DNA of 64,000 nucleotides from Amphibacillus jilinensis Y1 (GCF_000306965.1 NZ_JH976437.1:101405-165404); one strand, 5' to 3'. Positions 56,017 to 64,000 are shown, counted from the first letter of the stretch. Program-made: numbers and translations. Notes: generated by a model from the letters alone, not told the origin.

Positions 56017-58330
56017 TTATACATATCCTTTTTCTTTTAATGAAACGAATTTATGATCACCAATGACTAAATGATCTAAAAGTTCTATGCCAATCATCTT
56101 ACCGCATTCTGCTAATCTTTTTGTAACAAGGATATCTTCTTGAGATGGTGAAGGGTCGTAGGGTCGACGTTATTTCGAAGATATCTAGACGTCTCCCTCA
56201 GAACCGTACGTACACCTTTAGATGTATACGGCTCGCCAGCTGATTTATAAACATGAGCCATTTGCTTCATTGTTATATTATTTTCTTTTAATAAAGATGC
56301 AGCCTTTTTAATTGAGTAATCTTTCTTAACAGCGATTGTTCGTAGTAAACTTTGATAAGCAAAATAATGAAATCGCTTGAGCTGTTTACTGTTGTCAACA
56401 ATAGCGTATAAGAGTCTAACAACAAGAAGCTCGCCTTGATAGACGTTAACAATCTCGCGGATCGATCGATGAATTAAATATCCTCTTGCACTCGCTCTCC
56501 CTTGATGAAAATGACCATATTGAAACATCTGCGTTAATTTGATCAGCATATGTTGAGGTACATCAATACAGATTTTATTATTTTTTTGATCTTTTTTGAT
56601 CTGAAGCCCATGAAGATAGATTGGAAGCGAAAAATGTTGGAAGTCAATAGCGTCCATGTGATAACTGGTGGTGTCTCGCAAGTATTGAAGAAGGTCAATC
56701 GCTTTAACTTTAGTCGTTGCTAGGCCTAGATACGTAAATTGATCAATATAAAGTCTAAAAGGTTTAATTAGGGGAAACCCATTTAATATAGGGAGGATAT
56801 AATTCGAAAGAAATATCGCTTGAAGCAAATACAAGTATCGATCGGGTTCTTCCTGTTTTAGTTGATATAAAACACGAGTCATCACATGTCTAAAGCGAAT
56901 ATCATCAATCAAATATTTGATGTTATCTGTAAACATTTCTAATGCCTCAAGCTTTGGTTTAAAAATGATTACCCATCTGACATGTTTCCAATCCCTTCTT
57001 ACTTGGGTAAATGGATTGGAAGACCCATGCATTGTTATGAATAGCTGTTCAATAAGATAAACAACGGCTTCTTTAACCACGTCTCGCTTTTGTTTATTAA
57101 GACGATTAACGTTGACTTTCCTTAAAAACAACTGTTTTAAATGGTCAACATACTTTTTTAAATCACGCGGCTTGTCAATATCATGCACACGCTCATTTAA
57201 CACTTGGAGCCAAAGTGCATCTTGATAGAAAAGTTTATAACAATGCTTAACATATTTTTTAGCTCTTATCCGCTCACGCATAACAACGATTTGTTTAAAA
57301 GGGGGACTTGTCACATTCATGACACCTCCAATCAAATCTGTTTGATCAGCCTATCCCCCTTCCCCCTGCTAAACAGATTACCTGCAAACGTTGGGTACTA
57401 TGAGGATTCCGTTACCTTATAGTGCAGCACTACTTAGGTAATCCCTACCTTACAGTTAATAAAAGATACATAATGGTTAGGTACTCCTTTCGACTATCTC
57501 TCCATCTTAAAGAATGGCGAATAATCCTTATCATAAACACCATCTGACGCGTGGTGTTTATATCATTCGCGTAAACACATGTTACGATACCATCACATCC
57601 ATTAATTAGTCTAGAGTTCAAGCAGTTTAGCCTTTACCTTACATTATTTGACCAATCAAATTGACACCATGCTATTGTCCTTCATTGTGTTTCCACTAGA
57701 AGTAAGGTGCTGGTCATAGAATATGATAAGGAATTCTAGGTCATCTTGTGACCACTTTTATTAACTACAGTATAGGCGCACGCCAGATGGATGGTTGTGA
57801 ACGCATATAACAGAAGCTGCTGATCTTTTTACAGCTTCGCGATACACTTCTCGTGGATGTACGATACTAGCATTGAGACTGCCAATAAAGACGGTTTGTC
57901 GATGAATAATTTGATTCTTCGTGTTAAGAAAAAGAACAACGAAATGCTCTTGCTTTAACAAGCGCATGTCTTCCATAACAAAGTCCGCACCATCTTCGGG
58001 GCACCGAACAACAAAACGTTCTGTTGCTTTTAACCGGGCCATTCTATTGCCAAATTCAATCGCTGCTAGCATTCCTACTGCTTTAACCTGCCCAATCCCT
58101 TTAATGGCCGTTAACTCTTCCAAGGTTGCTTCCCTTAGTAGCTCAATCCCTTCAAAATGGTGATAAACACGCTTTGCTAGATCTTGAACTGTTTCTGCTT
58201 TGCTTCCACTTCCTAAAAGAATAGCAATTAATTCTTGATTGGAGAGGTGTGATGCCCCCCATTCAATCAAACGTTCCCTTGGCCGGTCTTGTTTAGGGAT
58301 ATCCTTCATCGTTAAATGAAGTTCAGGCAT
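56017..58330 (-). CDS. radC: RadC DNA-repair-family protein, interrupted by a group II intron
   Basis: MPN+/JAMM-domain protein RadC, coded in two exons: 58330-57782 (183 codons) and 56157-56017 (46 codons plus stop). Joined, they give a 229-residue protein of normal length. The N-terminal helix-hairpin-helix part has [18 protein letters not shown] and [12 protein letters not shown]; the junction restores [14 protein letters not shown], the metal-binding motif. Exon 2 continues [21 protein letters not shown] and ends GYV. Without splicing the product stops six codons into the intron. AAAGGAGG precedes the ATG. It lies between spoIIB and mreB as in B. subtilis, but maf is absent from the usual place. 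RadC's biochemical role remains unsettled. Confidence 0.92.
56112..57320 (-). CDS. Group II intron-encoded maturase with degenerate RT
   Basis: Frame of about 402 codons inside the radC intron, starting at an ATG with GGAGG 4 nt upstream. The N-terminal two-thirds align in outline with group II reverse transcriptases: [25 protein letters not shown] and [17 protein letters not shown]. The motif A aspartate region reads [11 protein letters not shown] and the usual YADD box is replaced by LYIDQF, so polymerase activity is unlikely. The maturase domain X is recognisable: [52 protein letters not shown]. No endonuclease domain. The frame stays open through domains V and VI into radC exon 2. Confidence 0.82.
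   Translation of the reverse strand: MNVTSPPFKQIVVMRERIRAKKYVKHCYKLFYQDALWLQVLNERVHDIDKPRDLKKYVDHLKQLFLRKVNVNRLNKQKRDVVKEAVVYLIEQLFITMHGSSNPFTQVRRDWKHVRWVIIFKPKLEALEMFTDNIKYLIDDIRFRHVMTRVLYQLKQEEPDRYLYLLQAIFLSNYILPILNGFPLIKPFRLYIDQFTYLGLATTKVKAIDLLQYLRDTTSYHMDAIDFQHFSLPIYLHGLQIKKDQKNNKICIDVPQHMLIKLTQMFQYGHFHQGRASARGYLIHRSIREIVNVYQGELLVVRLLYAIVDNSKQLKRFHYFAYQSLLRTIAVKKDYSIKKAASLLKENNITMKQMAHVYKSAGEPYTSKGVRTVLRETSRYLRNNVDPTTLHHLKKISLLQKD
56158..57781 (-). mobile_element. Group II intron inserted in radC
   Basis: 1,624-nt intron on the minus strand. The 5' end is GTGCG, matching GUGYG; the 3' end is CCCTAC, matching AY. Domain V is 56219-56186 or close: GAGCCGTA...TACGTACGGTTC with a TAAA loop region. 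Domain VI follows, pairing GGG..GACGT with ACGTC..CCC, with an unpaired A about 7 nt from the 3' end as branch point. EBS1 candidate GUCAGAUG (57548-57541, 234 nt from the 5' end) pairs with all eight last exon nucleotides CAUCUGGC. The region 57321-57776 is non-coding domain I-IV RNA. Confidence 0.93.
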
Positions 58331-58495
58331 AATAAACCTCCTTTCTTAATAGGTTAACTCTAATGTATACATAATTTAAAAAACTCACAACTATACGCTT
58401 TTATATATACGGTAAATAAATATTGATGCATATTGAAAAATCAGCTTGATAATTGAAAAAAAGAGATCAGAAATAACACAATTTATCAATCTCTG

Positions 58496-59335
58496 TCAGT
58501 TAGCAAATTGATCATATGTAAACCAAAGTTCCATTAAAAGTGTAGCGGTTTGACTCGTGTTGATTTCTTGTAATAGCTCTTCCACTTGTTGATGGAATTG
58601 TAAAACATGTTCTGATTCAGAATAATGATCAACGGTTAACCATTGCTGCCAATCTTGTTCCACTTGTTCTGTAATACCTGATAATGATTGTTGCCATAGT
58701 TCTGAAAAAGACGTTAGCCAATGATATTCTTCATCTGTTACAGCAATATCATACGCGTCAGTTTGCCACTCTCGAATATAGGTGTCTATATCTAGCTGTT
58801 CCGCTGCTTGCTTTGCTTCAGATTCTGATTGATATACACCTACAAACACACGATAATCATTATCTGTTTGCCAAACAACAGCTGAATAGTCACGGTTGCT
58901 TAAATCTTTTTGAAATTGTTCAGCTTGCTCTTGCATCTCAAAGGCTCCCACTTGAATGACATAGGCTGATAAGCCGTCAAGTACTTTGAGATCTGAAGTT
59001 GAAGCTGTTTGATTATCTTGATCCTCAAACGATTGTGTTAGCTCTTGGTTAGTTGTAGCTTCTTCTTTTTCACCTGTGAATATATAAATAAATGTCATGC
59101 CAAATCCCATTCCAATCGCAATTGCAGCAAATGCCGTCACGATAAATTTAACCCAAAACGCGTTTTTAATCATTGTTTTTTTTGATGAATGTAATCCATA
59201 AGTATAAGGCTCTACTTCAGGAGGGTCATTATCCAGATCAGAAAGACTTGCTGCCGTTTCCTTAGTAAGATTATCATCAATTGATACTTTACTTTGATCA
59301 GATAGTTTTATAGATATTTGTTTTTTCTTTTCCAA
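58496..59335 (-). CDS. spoIIB: SPOR-domain protein SpoIIB-like
   Basis: 279-residue bitopic protein: cytoplasmic start of about 60 residues, one helix (about 62-86), an external linker, then a SPOR domain (about 118-190: VIQVGAFEMQEQAEQFQKDL, DYRVFVGVYQSESEAKQAAE) that binds denuded peptidoglycan, and a C-terminal helical part. Position beside radC matches B. subtilis spoIIB, which helps engulfment start at the septum. TTG start behind GGAG. Similarity outside the SPOR domain is low, so the name rests partly on synteny. Confidence 0.8.
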   Translation of the reverse strand: MEKKKQISIKLSDQSKVSIDDNLTKETAASLSDLDNDPPEVEPYTYGLHSSKKTMIKNAFWVKFIVTAFAAIAIGMGFGMTFIYIFTGEKEEATTNQELTQSFEDQDNQTASTSDLKVLDGLSAYVIQVGAFEMQEQAEQFQKDLSNRDYSAVVWQTDNDYRVFVGVYQSESEAKQAAEQLDIDTYIREWQTDAYDIAVTDEEYHWLTSFSELWQQSLSGITEQVEQDWQQWLTVDHYSESEHVLQFHQQVEELLQEINTSQTATLLMELWFTYDQFAN

Positions 59336-59446
59336 GTGTATTCACTCCATTCCTTACTCTATCATTACTCTAGCATGGAGCGAATAAAAAAAAACACGAC
59401 CCTTGTCAGCAAGAGCCGTTAATTTCCCATCAAAATATGTGATATT

Positions 59447-60004
59447 TTAATTTATTAATACATTTTCATTATAAAAAGCCCTAATTATTACATTACTCGA
59501 GACGTGATCATCAAAAGGTTGTTGATAATCCAATTGTATTAGCTCAATAAATCGATCCATATCATTTAGCTCGCTAATGAAGGTATTAAATACTTCTAAA
59601 GATGCTGTATCAAATGATAACTGATAGTCAATTATATTTATTTGATTTGGATAACCGTCTTGCTCTAAAATGATAGCTTCTGTGCTTTTAGCGATACTAC
59701 TAATGGTCACATCTAGTCGTTCTTCAAGCTCAAAAACAGCATCAATTAGCTGATCAACATTTTGCTCTGTCGGGAGCTGTTGACGTAGCTTCGCTGCTTC
59801 ATCTAACCAATCTTCTTCACCTTTATCAACACGCAATGATTGATCAAGTAACGTTTGCTGTCTAGCTAGCATCGCTTCAGAATCTGTTAAGGCTTGGCGG
59901 GCTTCACTTAAAAACAAACGGTCACCATAATACCAGATGGCTGTTAAAACCACTATAATTAATAACAGATATAGCAAATAGTTTTTCTCCCATTTAATGA
60001 TCAT
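59447..60004 (-). CDS. pilO: Type IV pilus assembly protein PilO-like
   Basis: 185-residue bitopic protein with a short cytoplasmic start, one helix (about 8-26), a coiled-coil stretch (LTDSEAMLARQQTLLDQSL) and an external domain with VDQLIDAVFELEERLDVTISSIA. This is the PilO layout; sequence conservation in the family is low. The ATG at 60004 with GAGGTGG 6 nt upstream is chosen; it overlaps the end of pilN by 11 nt. It is the last pilus gene of the operon in this window. Confidence 0.8.
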   Translation of the reverse strand: MIIKWEKNYLLYLLLIIVVLTAIWYYGDRLFLSEARQALTDSEAMLARQQTLLDQSLRVDKGEEDWLDEAAKLRQQLPTEQNVDQLIDAVFELEERLDVTISSIAKSTEAIILEQDGYPNQINIIDYQLSFDTASLEVFNTFISELNDMDRFIELIQLDYQQPFDDHVSSNVIIRAFYNENVLIN

Positions 60005-60545
60005 CTTTAGCCACCTCACTTAACTGAATCTGATCAATACCTATAGTTAAATTCACTTGATAGTCTGCTTCGACTTCATTGATCAGATCAATTGCTTCTA
60101 ATTCAACAGTAGTTACATATGTCAAGGCCAGTAAATCACGGGTTAAACTAGAAACAGCGTTAGCATCTGCTAATTGTAATTCCAATAGCAAGTCACCTTG
60201 AATCGTGTAGTTAAAATCAACAATAGTGGTTGCTGGATCAACAGGGAGTTGCTGTAAGATGTTATCATTTAAAAAGACAGTTGGATGTTTAATGTCAATA
60301 AGGCGATTTAGATCGTTCGCTAACTGATCAACTTGATTCGCTAGTAAATGAACATGTTGCAACTCATCAATGATGGTTGATTGTTCTTGAATAAGACTTT
60401 GATTCGTTTGATTCTGCTTGTTTAATTGGATAGAAGTCAGTATGAAATAGCCACTTATACTCATTATACCAAGTAATAATACCCCCATTAATAAATAGGG
60501 TATAAGATTCTTTTTCTTCTTTTCAAAAAAGTTGATTTCAATCAT
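59994..60545 (-). CDS. pilN: Type IV pilus assembly protein PilN-like
   Basis: 183-residue bitopic protein. It begins MIEINFFEKKKKN, the PilN start that binds PilM in other systems, then one helix (about 15-35), a coiled coil, and a small external domain (PTVFLNDNILQQLPVDPAT). It lies 35 nt after pilM and overlaps pilO, as in the usual pilMNO order. Confidence 0.88.
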   Translation of the reverse strand: MIEINFFEKKKKNLIPYLLMGVLLLGIMSISGYFILTSIQLNKQNQTNQSLIQEQSTIIDELQHVHLLANQVDQLANDLNRLIDIKHPTVFLNDNILQQLPVDPATTIVDFNYTIQGDLLLELQLADANAVSSLTRDLLALTYVTTVELEAIDLINEVEADYQVNLTIGIDQIQLSEVAKDDH

Positions 60546-60580
60546 GTTTATAACCCCTTATCGAAAGGCTGCTATGATTA

Positions 60581-61540
60581 TTAGTCAAAGCTGGCACCCT
60601 TTAACCCTAATCCATACAGCGCTGCATAATCTAATGGCAGATGATTTGTTAAATGAAAATTTTTAATTGGCAATGCTAATCGATCACGTAATTGTTGCTT
60701 TAATTGCTCCATATCAGGAAAATCACCAACCACTAACAAATCAGTTACTTGCTCAAGGCCATTCATTACTGAATATTGATAAAAATCGATAAACCGTTCA
60801 ATTGTTAAGAGTTGTTCTTCAATAAATGTCTCTGTAGCAGTAGTGGATTGACGCCAAACTAATTGGTGTTTCACTTGGTCTTTTTCCCATGCCTGAAAAG
60901 CATTTGCAAAATGAATATGACGGCTAAAGCGTGGTAAGTGATCATGAAAAACGGTTAACACTAAATCAACCTTATTCCATTGAATCATCAGTAAATGCTC
61001 GCCTTTTCTAAACAAGTCTTGCTTTACATACGATCGATAGACACTTAAGTAGGACACATCTGCCACTACGGGTTGCAAACGCAATTGATCAAATAAATGA
61101 TAATAGGGAAGTAGCCTTTCAGACGGATAAGCAAATAATAAGATATCGTTCTCTTTATCGCCTTCCTGTAAGCATTGATAGTCGATCACTGGTTTTTTAA
61201 ACGGTAATCGAATACTACCTTCAAGTTGTAATTTTATATATGATGTTGCCTCTTCTTTATTTAGCTGACTCGGTATTTTTTCAAATCGCATAACAACAAA
61301 GCTGTCCGGAACAATAAATGATAATTTGCGACGTCTCCATTTTTTTTGTTCAATTAACATCTTTAACGTAAGCATTAACTGTTCCTCATTAACAATACGG
61401 CCATCTTCAATCATGCTGACATCAAAAATCACCTCGCCGTAATCAGCCACTTGTTCCGGCTTGTTGTAAGGACAGACAAAGTAGCGAATACTTCGATCCG
61501 TAATCGTTACAAAAACATGTAAGTTACTAAATAATTGCAT
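60581..61540 (-). CDS. pilM: Type IV pilus assembly ATPase PilM-like
   Basis: Cytoplasmic actin-like protein that anchors PilN. It includes HVFVTITDRSIRYFV near the start, IVPDSFVVMRFEKIPSQL and KPVIDYQCL, and ends with LPLDYAALYGLGLKG. About 319 residues from the ATG at 61540, which is 9 nt after AAAGG; a first ATG overlaps that site. It lies 33 nt after the prepilin peptidase gene. Confidence 0.88.
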   Translation of the reverse strand: MQLFSNLHVFVTITDRSIRYFVCPYNKPEQVADYGEVIFDVSMIEDGRIVNEEQLMLTLKMLIEQKKWRRRKLSFIVPDSFVVMRFEKIPSQLNKEEATSYIKLQLEGSIRLPFKKPVIDYQCLQEGDKENDILLFAYPSERLLPYYHLFDQLRLQPVVADVSYLSVYRSYVKQDLFRKGEHLLMIQWNKVDLVLTVFHDHLPRFSRHIHFANAFQAWEKDQVKHQLVWRQSTTATETFIEEQLLTIERFIDFYQYSVMNGLEQVTDLLVVGDFPDMEQLKQQLRDRLALPIKNFHLTNHLPLDYAALYGLGLKGASFD

Positions 61541-61573
61541 ATATTTCATCCTTTAGTTTAGTTAGAATTCCAA

Positions 61574-62329
61574 TTAAAAGAATAGCGATACATACCAATC
61601 GATTATAGATTCTCCATATATTAAAACCGTCAATACAGCTAAACTAATATAAGGACCAAAAGGCACTTTAGATTTCCGATCCACTCTTCTCATCAATAAT
61701 AAAACCGTATTCACCAATGCTCCATAAAATGTTGCTAGTAAAAAAACCAATAATATAGATGGGTAGCCAAATATTATACCAAGCAAGGCAAAGTACTTCA
61801 TATCACCAGCACCCATTCCGCCTTTACTCACAATGATGATTAAAAAAATTAAACCAAAACCAATAATAGCACCTAAGATTGGTGACCACCATGGTTCCAA
61901 TGGAACAAGGACACGCGCCCCAATAACAAACGGTAAGAAAAAGATTAGTATTTTATTTGGAATAAGAAAATAGCGAGAATCGGTAACGATGATAATAACG
62001 GCTAAAGAGATAACTAAGAAAGCAACAATTAATTCAAAAGATAAACCAAAACGCCAATAACTCAAAGTAAAGCTTGTACCCGTTAACAATTCAATTATGG
62101 GGTAAAGCTTGCTAATTGCGTTATGACAGCCACGACATTTCCCCTTTTGGATCAGATATGACAAAACTGGAAGCAATTCAAACCATCGCAGCACTTTCTT
62201 ACAGTTAGGGCAATATGAACGATCCGATTGCAGAAAATTTTTTTGAGGAACACGCAAACCAACCACATTGTAAAAAGAACCTAGCACCAATCCAAATATA
62301 AAGGTAACGATGTAATAAAAAAGGGCCAT
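61574..62329 (-). CDS. comC: Prepilin peptidase (PilD/ComC)
   Basis: Membrane aspartic protease that cleaves and methylates prepilins. The N-terminal part has the zinc-type cysteine pairs YCPNCKKVLRWFELLPVLSY and GKCRGCHNAISK; the catalytic aspartates are in IVTDSRYFLIPN and GGMGAGDMKYFALLG. 251 residues, about seven helices. It stands at the position of comC beside spoIIB in B. subtilis but within a pilus operon, 54 nt after the pilin gene it should process. Confidence 0.95.
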   Translation of the reverse strand: MALFYYIVTFIFGLVLGSFYNVVGLRVPQKNFLQSDRSYCPNCKKVLRWFELLPVLSYLIQKGKCRGCHNAISKLYPIIELLTGTSFTLSYWRFGLSFELIVAFLVISLAVIIIVTDSRYFLIPNKILIFFLPFVIGARVLVPLEPWWSPILGAIIGFGLIFLIIIVSKGGMGAGDMKYFALLGIIFGYPSILLVFLLATFYGALVNTVLLLMRRVDRKSKVPFGPYISLAVLTVLIYGESIIDWYVSLFF

Positions 62330-62383
62330 TGTCTTCTCCTAATAGAATGAAAGACCCCTCAGGGAGGAGTCTACATGTTATAT

Positions 62384-62710
62384 TTATTTGAGTTCTAACT
62401 TACCATCTGCATCTCTGTCAACTGTTCCAGAAGGTGCATCACCTTGTCTCAAGTCTAAATACCCTTCACTTATAAGTGTATCGACATCAACAGGTAAGCC
62501 ATTTTCATTTTGAACTTCATAAAGTCTAGCTGCATCTAAAATCAATGCCACTTCCTGTTCATCTGCGTCACCTTGAGCATTTTTAATAATATTGCCTATC
62601 GCTGGAATAGCAATTGCAACAATGATACCTAAAATAACAATAACTGCAAGCAGCTCAACAAGCGTAAAACCTTTTTCACCTTTAAGTATTTTCTTCATTC
62701 TACTTAACAT
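62384..62710 (-). CDS. pilA: Type IV pilin-like protein (major prepilin)
   Basis: 108-residue prepilin with the class III signal GEKG|FTLVELLAVIVILGII: a basic leader of 14 residues, cleavage after Gly, Phe at +1 and Glu at +5, then the hydrophobic helix. The small C-terminal part is acidic with DADEQEVALILDAARLYEVQ and no cysteine pair. AAGGAGG lies 7 nt before the ATG. It is the first gene after the c-di-GMP riboswitch, so probably the most strongly regulated. ComGC-like proteins look similar, but comG genes are not seen here. Confidence 0.9.
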   Translation of the reverse strand: MLSRMKKILKGEKGFTLVELLAVIVILGIIVAIAIPAIGNIIKNAQGDADEQEVALILDAARLYEVQNENGLPVDVDTLISEGYLDLRQGDAPSGTVDRDADGKLELK

Positions 62711-62905
62711 CTTACTTCCTCCTTAAAACAAGTGATATAAGTTCTGAATTAACTTAAAAGTTATTTATGGCGGTATTTAAATTTCACAGCATATGATGTA
62801 AATGAAGTGCAATTGCTTTAGCAATGATTTTCAATAACGTCTAACCAAGAAAATCATATCCAAATACTGTATATTCTGTCCTTACTTGATAATAAGAACG
62901 CATTT

Positions 62906-62946
62906 AAAAAAGACTCACAACATAAATAACCTTTATGATGCCAGCC
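62906..62946 (-). terminator. Riboswitch terminator overlapping the aptamer 3' end
   Basis: On the minus strand GGCTGGCATCATAAA and TTTATGTTGTGAGTC pair at 13 of 15 positions around GGTTA, followed by six T. The first arm begins in the last conserved nucleotides of the aptamer, so aptamer and terminator compete. Ligand binding should favour read-through into the pilin gene (an ON switch); this direction is inferred. Confidence 0.7.
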
Positions 62947-63006
62947 GGTTGCACTACTAACTCCAATTTACCAAAGTGCCCAAATAAGGTAAATTTTCCT
63001 CGTTTC
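62938..63006 (-). ncRNA. Cyclic-di-GMP class II riboswitch aptamer
   Basis: Read on the minus strand: AGGAAAATTTACC, TTATTTGGGCACTTTGG, TAAATTGGAGTTAGTAG, TGCAACCGGCTGGC. Highly conserved class II blocks are present: GGAAAA near the 5' end, UUGGGCACUU, GUUAGUAGUGCAACCG. ATTTACC (62994-62988) pairs with GGTAAAT (62972-62966), and GCACT (62979-62975) with AGTGC (62955-62951), as expected for the pseudoknotted fold. Comparison is with the known C. difficile aptamer from memory. The remaining leader down to 62711 (about 195 nt) is AT-rich without another feature. Confidence 0.88.
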
Positions 63007-63025
63007 TGATTTAATTTATAATACT

Positions 63026-63053
63026 ATTATACTAATATAAATGTATTTGTCCA
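63026..63053 (-). promoter_or_regulatory. Promoter of the riboswitch-pilin transcript
   Basis: On the minus strand TGGACA (63053-63048), 16 bp, and a perfect TATAAT (63031-63026). A start about 7 nt downstream would leave a short 5' lead before the c-di-GMP aptamer. It makes pilin expression independent of the upstream pilC gene. Confidence 0.78.
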
Positions 63054-63092
63054 CCTATATAGGTTAAAAAGTACATGACAAATTTACTTTTT

Positions 63093-64000
63093 TTATATAT
63101 TTTCAAATAAATCGAACATCGGTATAACAACAGACAGGACAATAGACCCAACAACAAATGCTAAAAAGATAATTAATACCGGTTCAATCAGGGATTTCAA
63201 CTTATCCGATGCTTCTTCTAATTCTTGTTCATAGAAGTCCGCCACTTTCTTTAACATTGCATCAATAGAACCCGTCGCTTCTCCAACTGCAATCATCTGA
63301 GTGACAAGTTTCGGGAATACCCAATGCTCTTTCATCGGCTTTGCTAAAGATTCTCCTTCTTCTAAAGCTATTCTACTTTCTTTTAACACGTCTTTAACGA
63401 TCCGGTTACTAATCACATGTTCTGTTATTTGAAGAGCCTCTAAGATAGGGATTGAGCTATTTAATAATGAACTAAGTGTTTGACTCATTCTTGCTAATGT
63501 CGCTTTTTGAACAAAAATGCCGAATATAGGCAATTTAAAGTGTAAATGGTCAAATAAATAAGCGAATCGTTCACGTTTTACTAATGCTTTAACGATGACC
63601 ACCGTTAAACTGACAATAACGACAAACAGCCACCAGAACCGTTGCATAAAATGACTAATATTAACGATAAACTGCGTATACGGTGGGATTTCTTGGCCAA
63701 ATGATAAAAACATATCAGTAAATATCGGAACAATAAAAGCAAGCAAGAACATCGTAATCAACAAAGCAAGTGATCCAATCACTATTGGGTAAGTCATGGC
63801 TGTAATTATTTTTTGCTTCAGCTGATATTGCTTTTCATAATAAGTTGCCATTCGTTCAAATATTTCATCTAAACGACCACTTACTTCGCCTGCATTTACC
63901 ATACTTACTAATAATTCAGGAAATAACTTTGGATAGCGTTCTAATGCACGAGATAAAGATTCTCCTTCTTGAATATGCGCCCTCACCTCTATTAATGCGG
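63093..64000 (-). CDS. pilC: Type IV pilus/type II secretion inner membrane protein PilC, partial
   Basis: C-terminal three-quarters of a PilC/GspF platform protein; the frame runs on through the right end of the window without a stop, so the N terminus is outside. Two copies of the T2SF domain are seen: the first with IQEGESLSRALERYPKLFPELL and MVNAGEVSGRLDEIFERMA, the second with KATLARMSQTLSSLLNSSIP and MIAVGEATGSIDAMLKKVADFYE. It ends VVIPMFDLFENI. The pilB ATPase gene is expected just beyond the window. Confidence 0.93.
   Translation of the reverse strand, partial: ALIEVRAHIQEGESLSRALERYPKLFPELLVSMVNAGEVSGRLDEIFERMATYYEKQYQLKQKIITAMTYPIVIGSLALLITMFLLAFIVPIFTDMFLSFGQEIPPYTQFIVNISHFMQRFWWLFVVIVSLTVVIVKALVKRERFAYLFDHLHFKLPIFGIFVQKATLARMSQTLSSLLNSSIPILEALQITEHVISNRIVKDVLKESRIALEEGESLAKPMKEHWVFPKLVTQMIAVGEATGSIDAMLKKVADFYEQELEEASDKLKSLIEPVLIIFLAFVVGSIVLSVVIPMFDLFENI

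Noticed and set aside
56112-57335. The large open frame as a transposase or stand-alone protein
   Set aside because: It lies in a group II intron with domain V at its end and shows domain X maturase motifs; no transposase motif or terminal inverted repeats were seen.
56017-58330. radC as a pseudogene with a premature stop
   Set aside because: The break coincides with group II intron ends (GUGCG and a terminal AC), and removing the intron restores the full frame and catalytic motif.

Overview
The window reads as one continuous chromosomal segment of a low-GC, endospore-forming member of the Bacillaceae. Gene order follows the Bacillus subtilis block dtd-rel-apt-recJ-secDF-comN-spoVB, then yajC-tgt-queA-ruvBA-bofC-yebC-safA, nadA-nadC-nadB/nifS-niaR, pheA-pheB-obg-spo0B-rpmA-prp-rplU, spoIVFB-spoIVFA-minD-minC-mreD-mreC-mreB-radC-spoIIB. 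Seven sporulation genes (spoVB, bofC, safA, spo0B, spoIVFB, spoIVFA, spoIIB) indicate a spore former. No tRNA, rRNA, CRISPR array or intact insertion sequence was seen. The genus was not determined.

Layout. 1-4.5 kb: phosphate uptake operon pstS-C-A-B-phoU on the minus strand behind a Pho-box-like array. 4.8-11.3 kb: dtd, rel, apt, recJ. 11.4-18.7 kb: lapA, secDF, comN, spoVB, a YrbG/YetF protein, an ArsB/NhaD carrier and a small membrane protein. 19.2-25.6 kb: an accessory block with a YesM/YesN-type two-component system and an AfuABC-like ABC importer. 25.6-29 kb: a mostly non-coding stretch with a candidate small membrane protein, an unrecognised 12-helix-type membrane protein and an alpha/beta hydrolase. 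29-34 kb: yajC, tgt, queA, ruvB, ruvA, bofC. 34-43.4 kb: yebC and NAD biosynthesis (nadE, nadA, nadC, nadB, nifS-like desulfurase, niaR) with safA. 43.7-49.8 kb: pheA-pheB, obg-spo0B, the rplU-prp-rpmA ribosomal operon with a leader RNA, and an RNase E/G. 49.8-59.3 kb: spoIVF, min, mre, radC and spoIIB. 59.4-64 kb: a type IV pilus operon at the place where B. subtilis has comC.

Three things stand out. (1) A class II cyclic-di-GMP riboswitch (minus strand, about 63006-62938), with its own promoter and an overlapping terminator, precedes the type IV pilin gene, so pilus production is probably set by c-di-GMP. (2) radC is split exactly inside its catalytic HxHPSGD motif by a 1,624-nt group II intron (57781-56158). 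Its 5' end, domain V, domain VI branch point and an 8-bp EBS1-IBS1 pairing are all visible. Its maturase appears to have lost the reverse transcriptase active site. (3) A family of about 150-nt non-coding repeats, at least nine full or degraded copies, occupies many intergenic gaps; they share nested hairpins, occur in tandem twice, and in one case supply the last codons and stop of a gene.

How the genes work together: most of the window is housekeeping (stringent response, purine salvage, recombination, secretion, queuosine, NAD, phenylalanine, ribosome assembly, cell shape and division-site placement) interleaved with sporulation control. The accessory parts are the ABC/two-component block, the pilus operon, the intron and the repeats.
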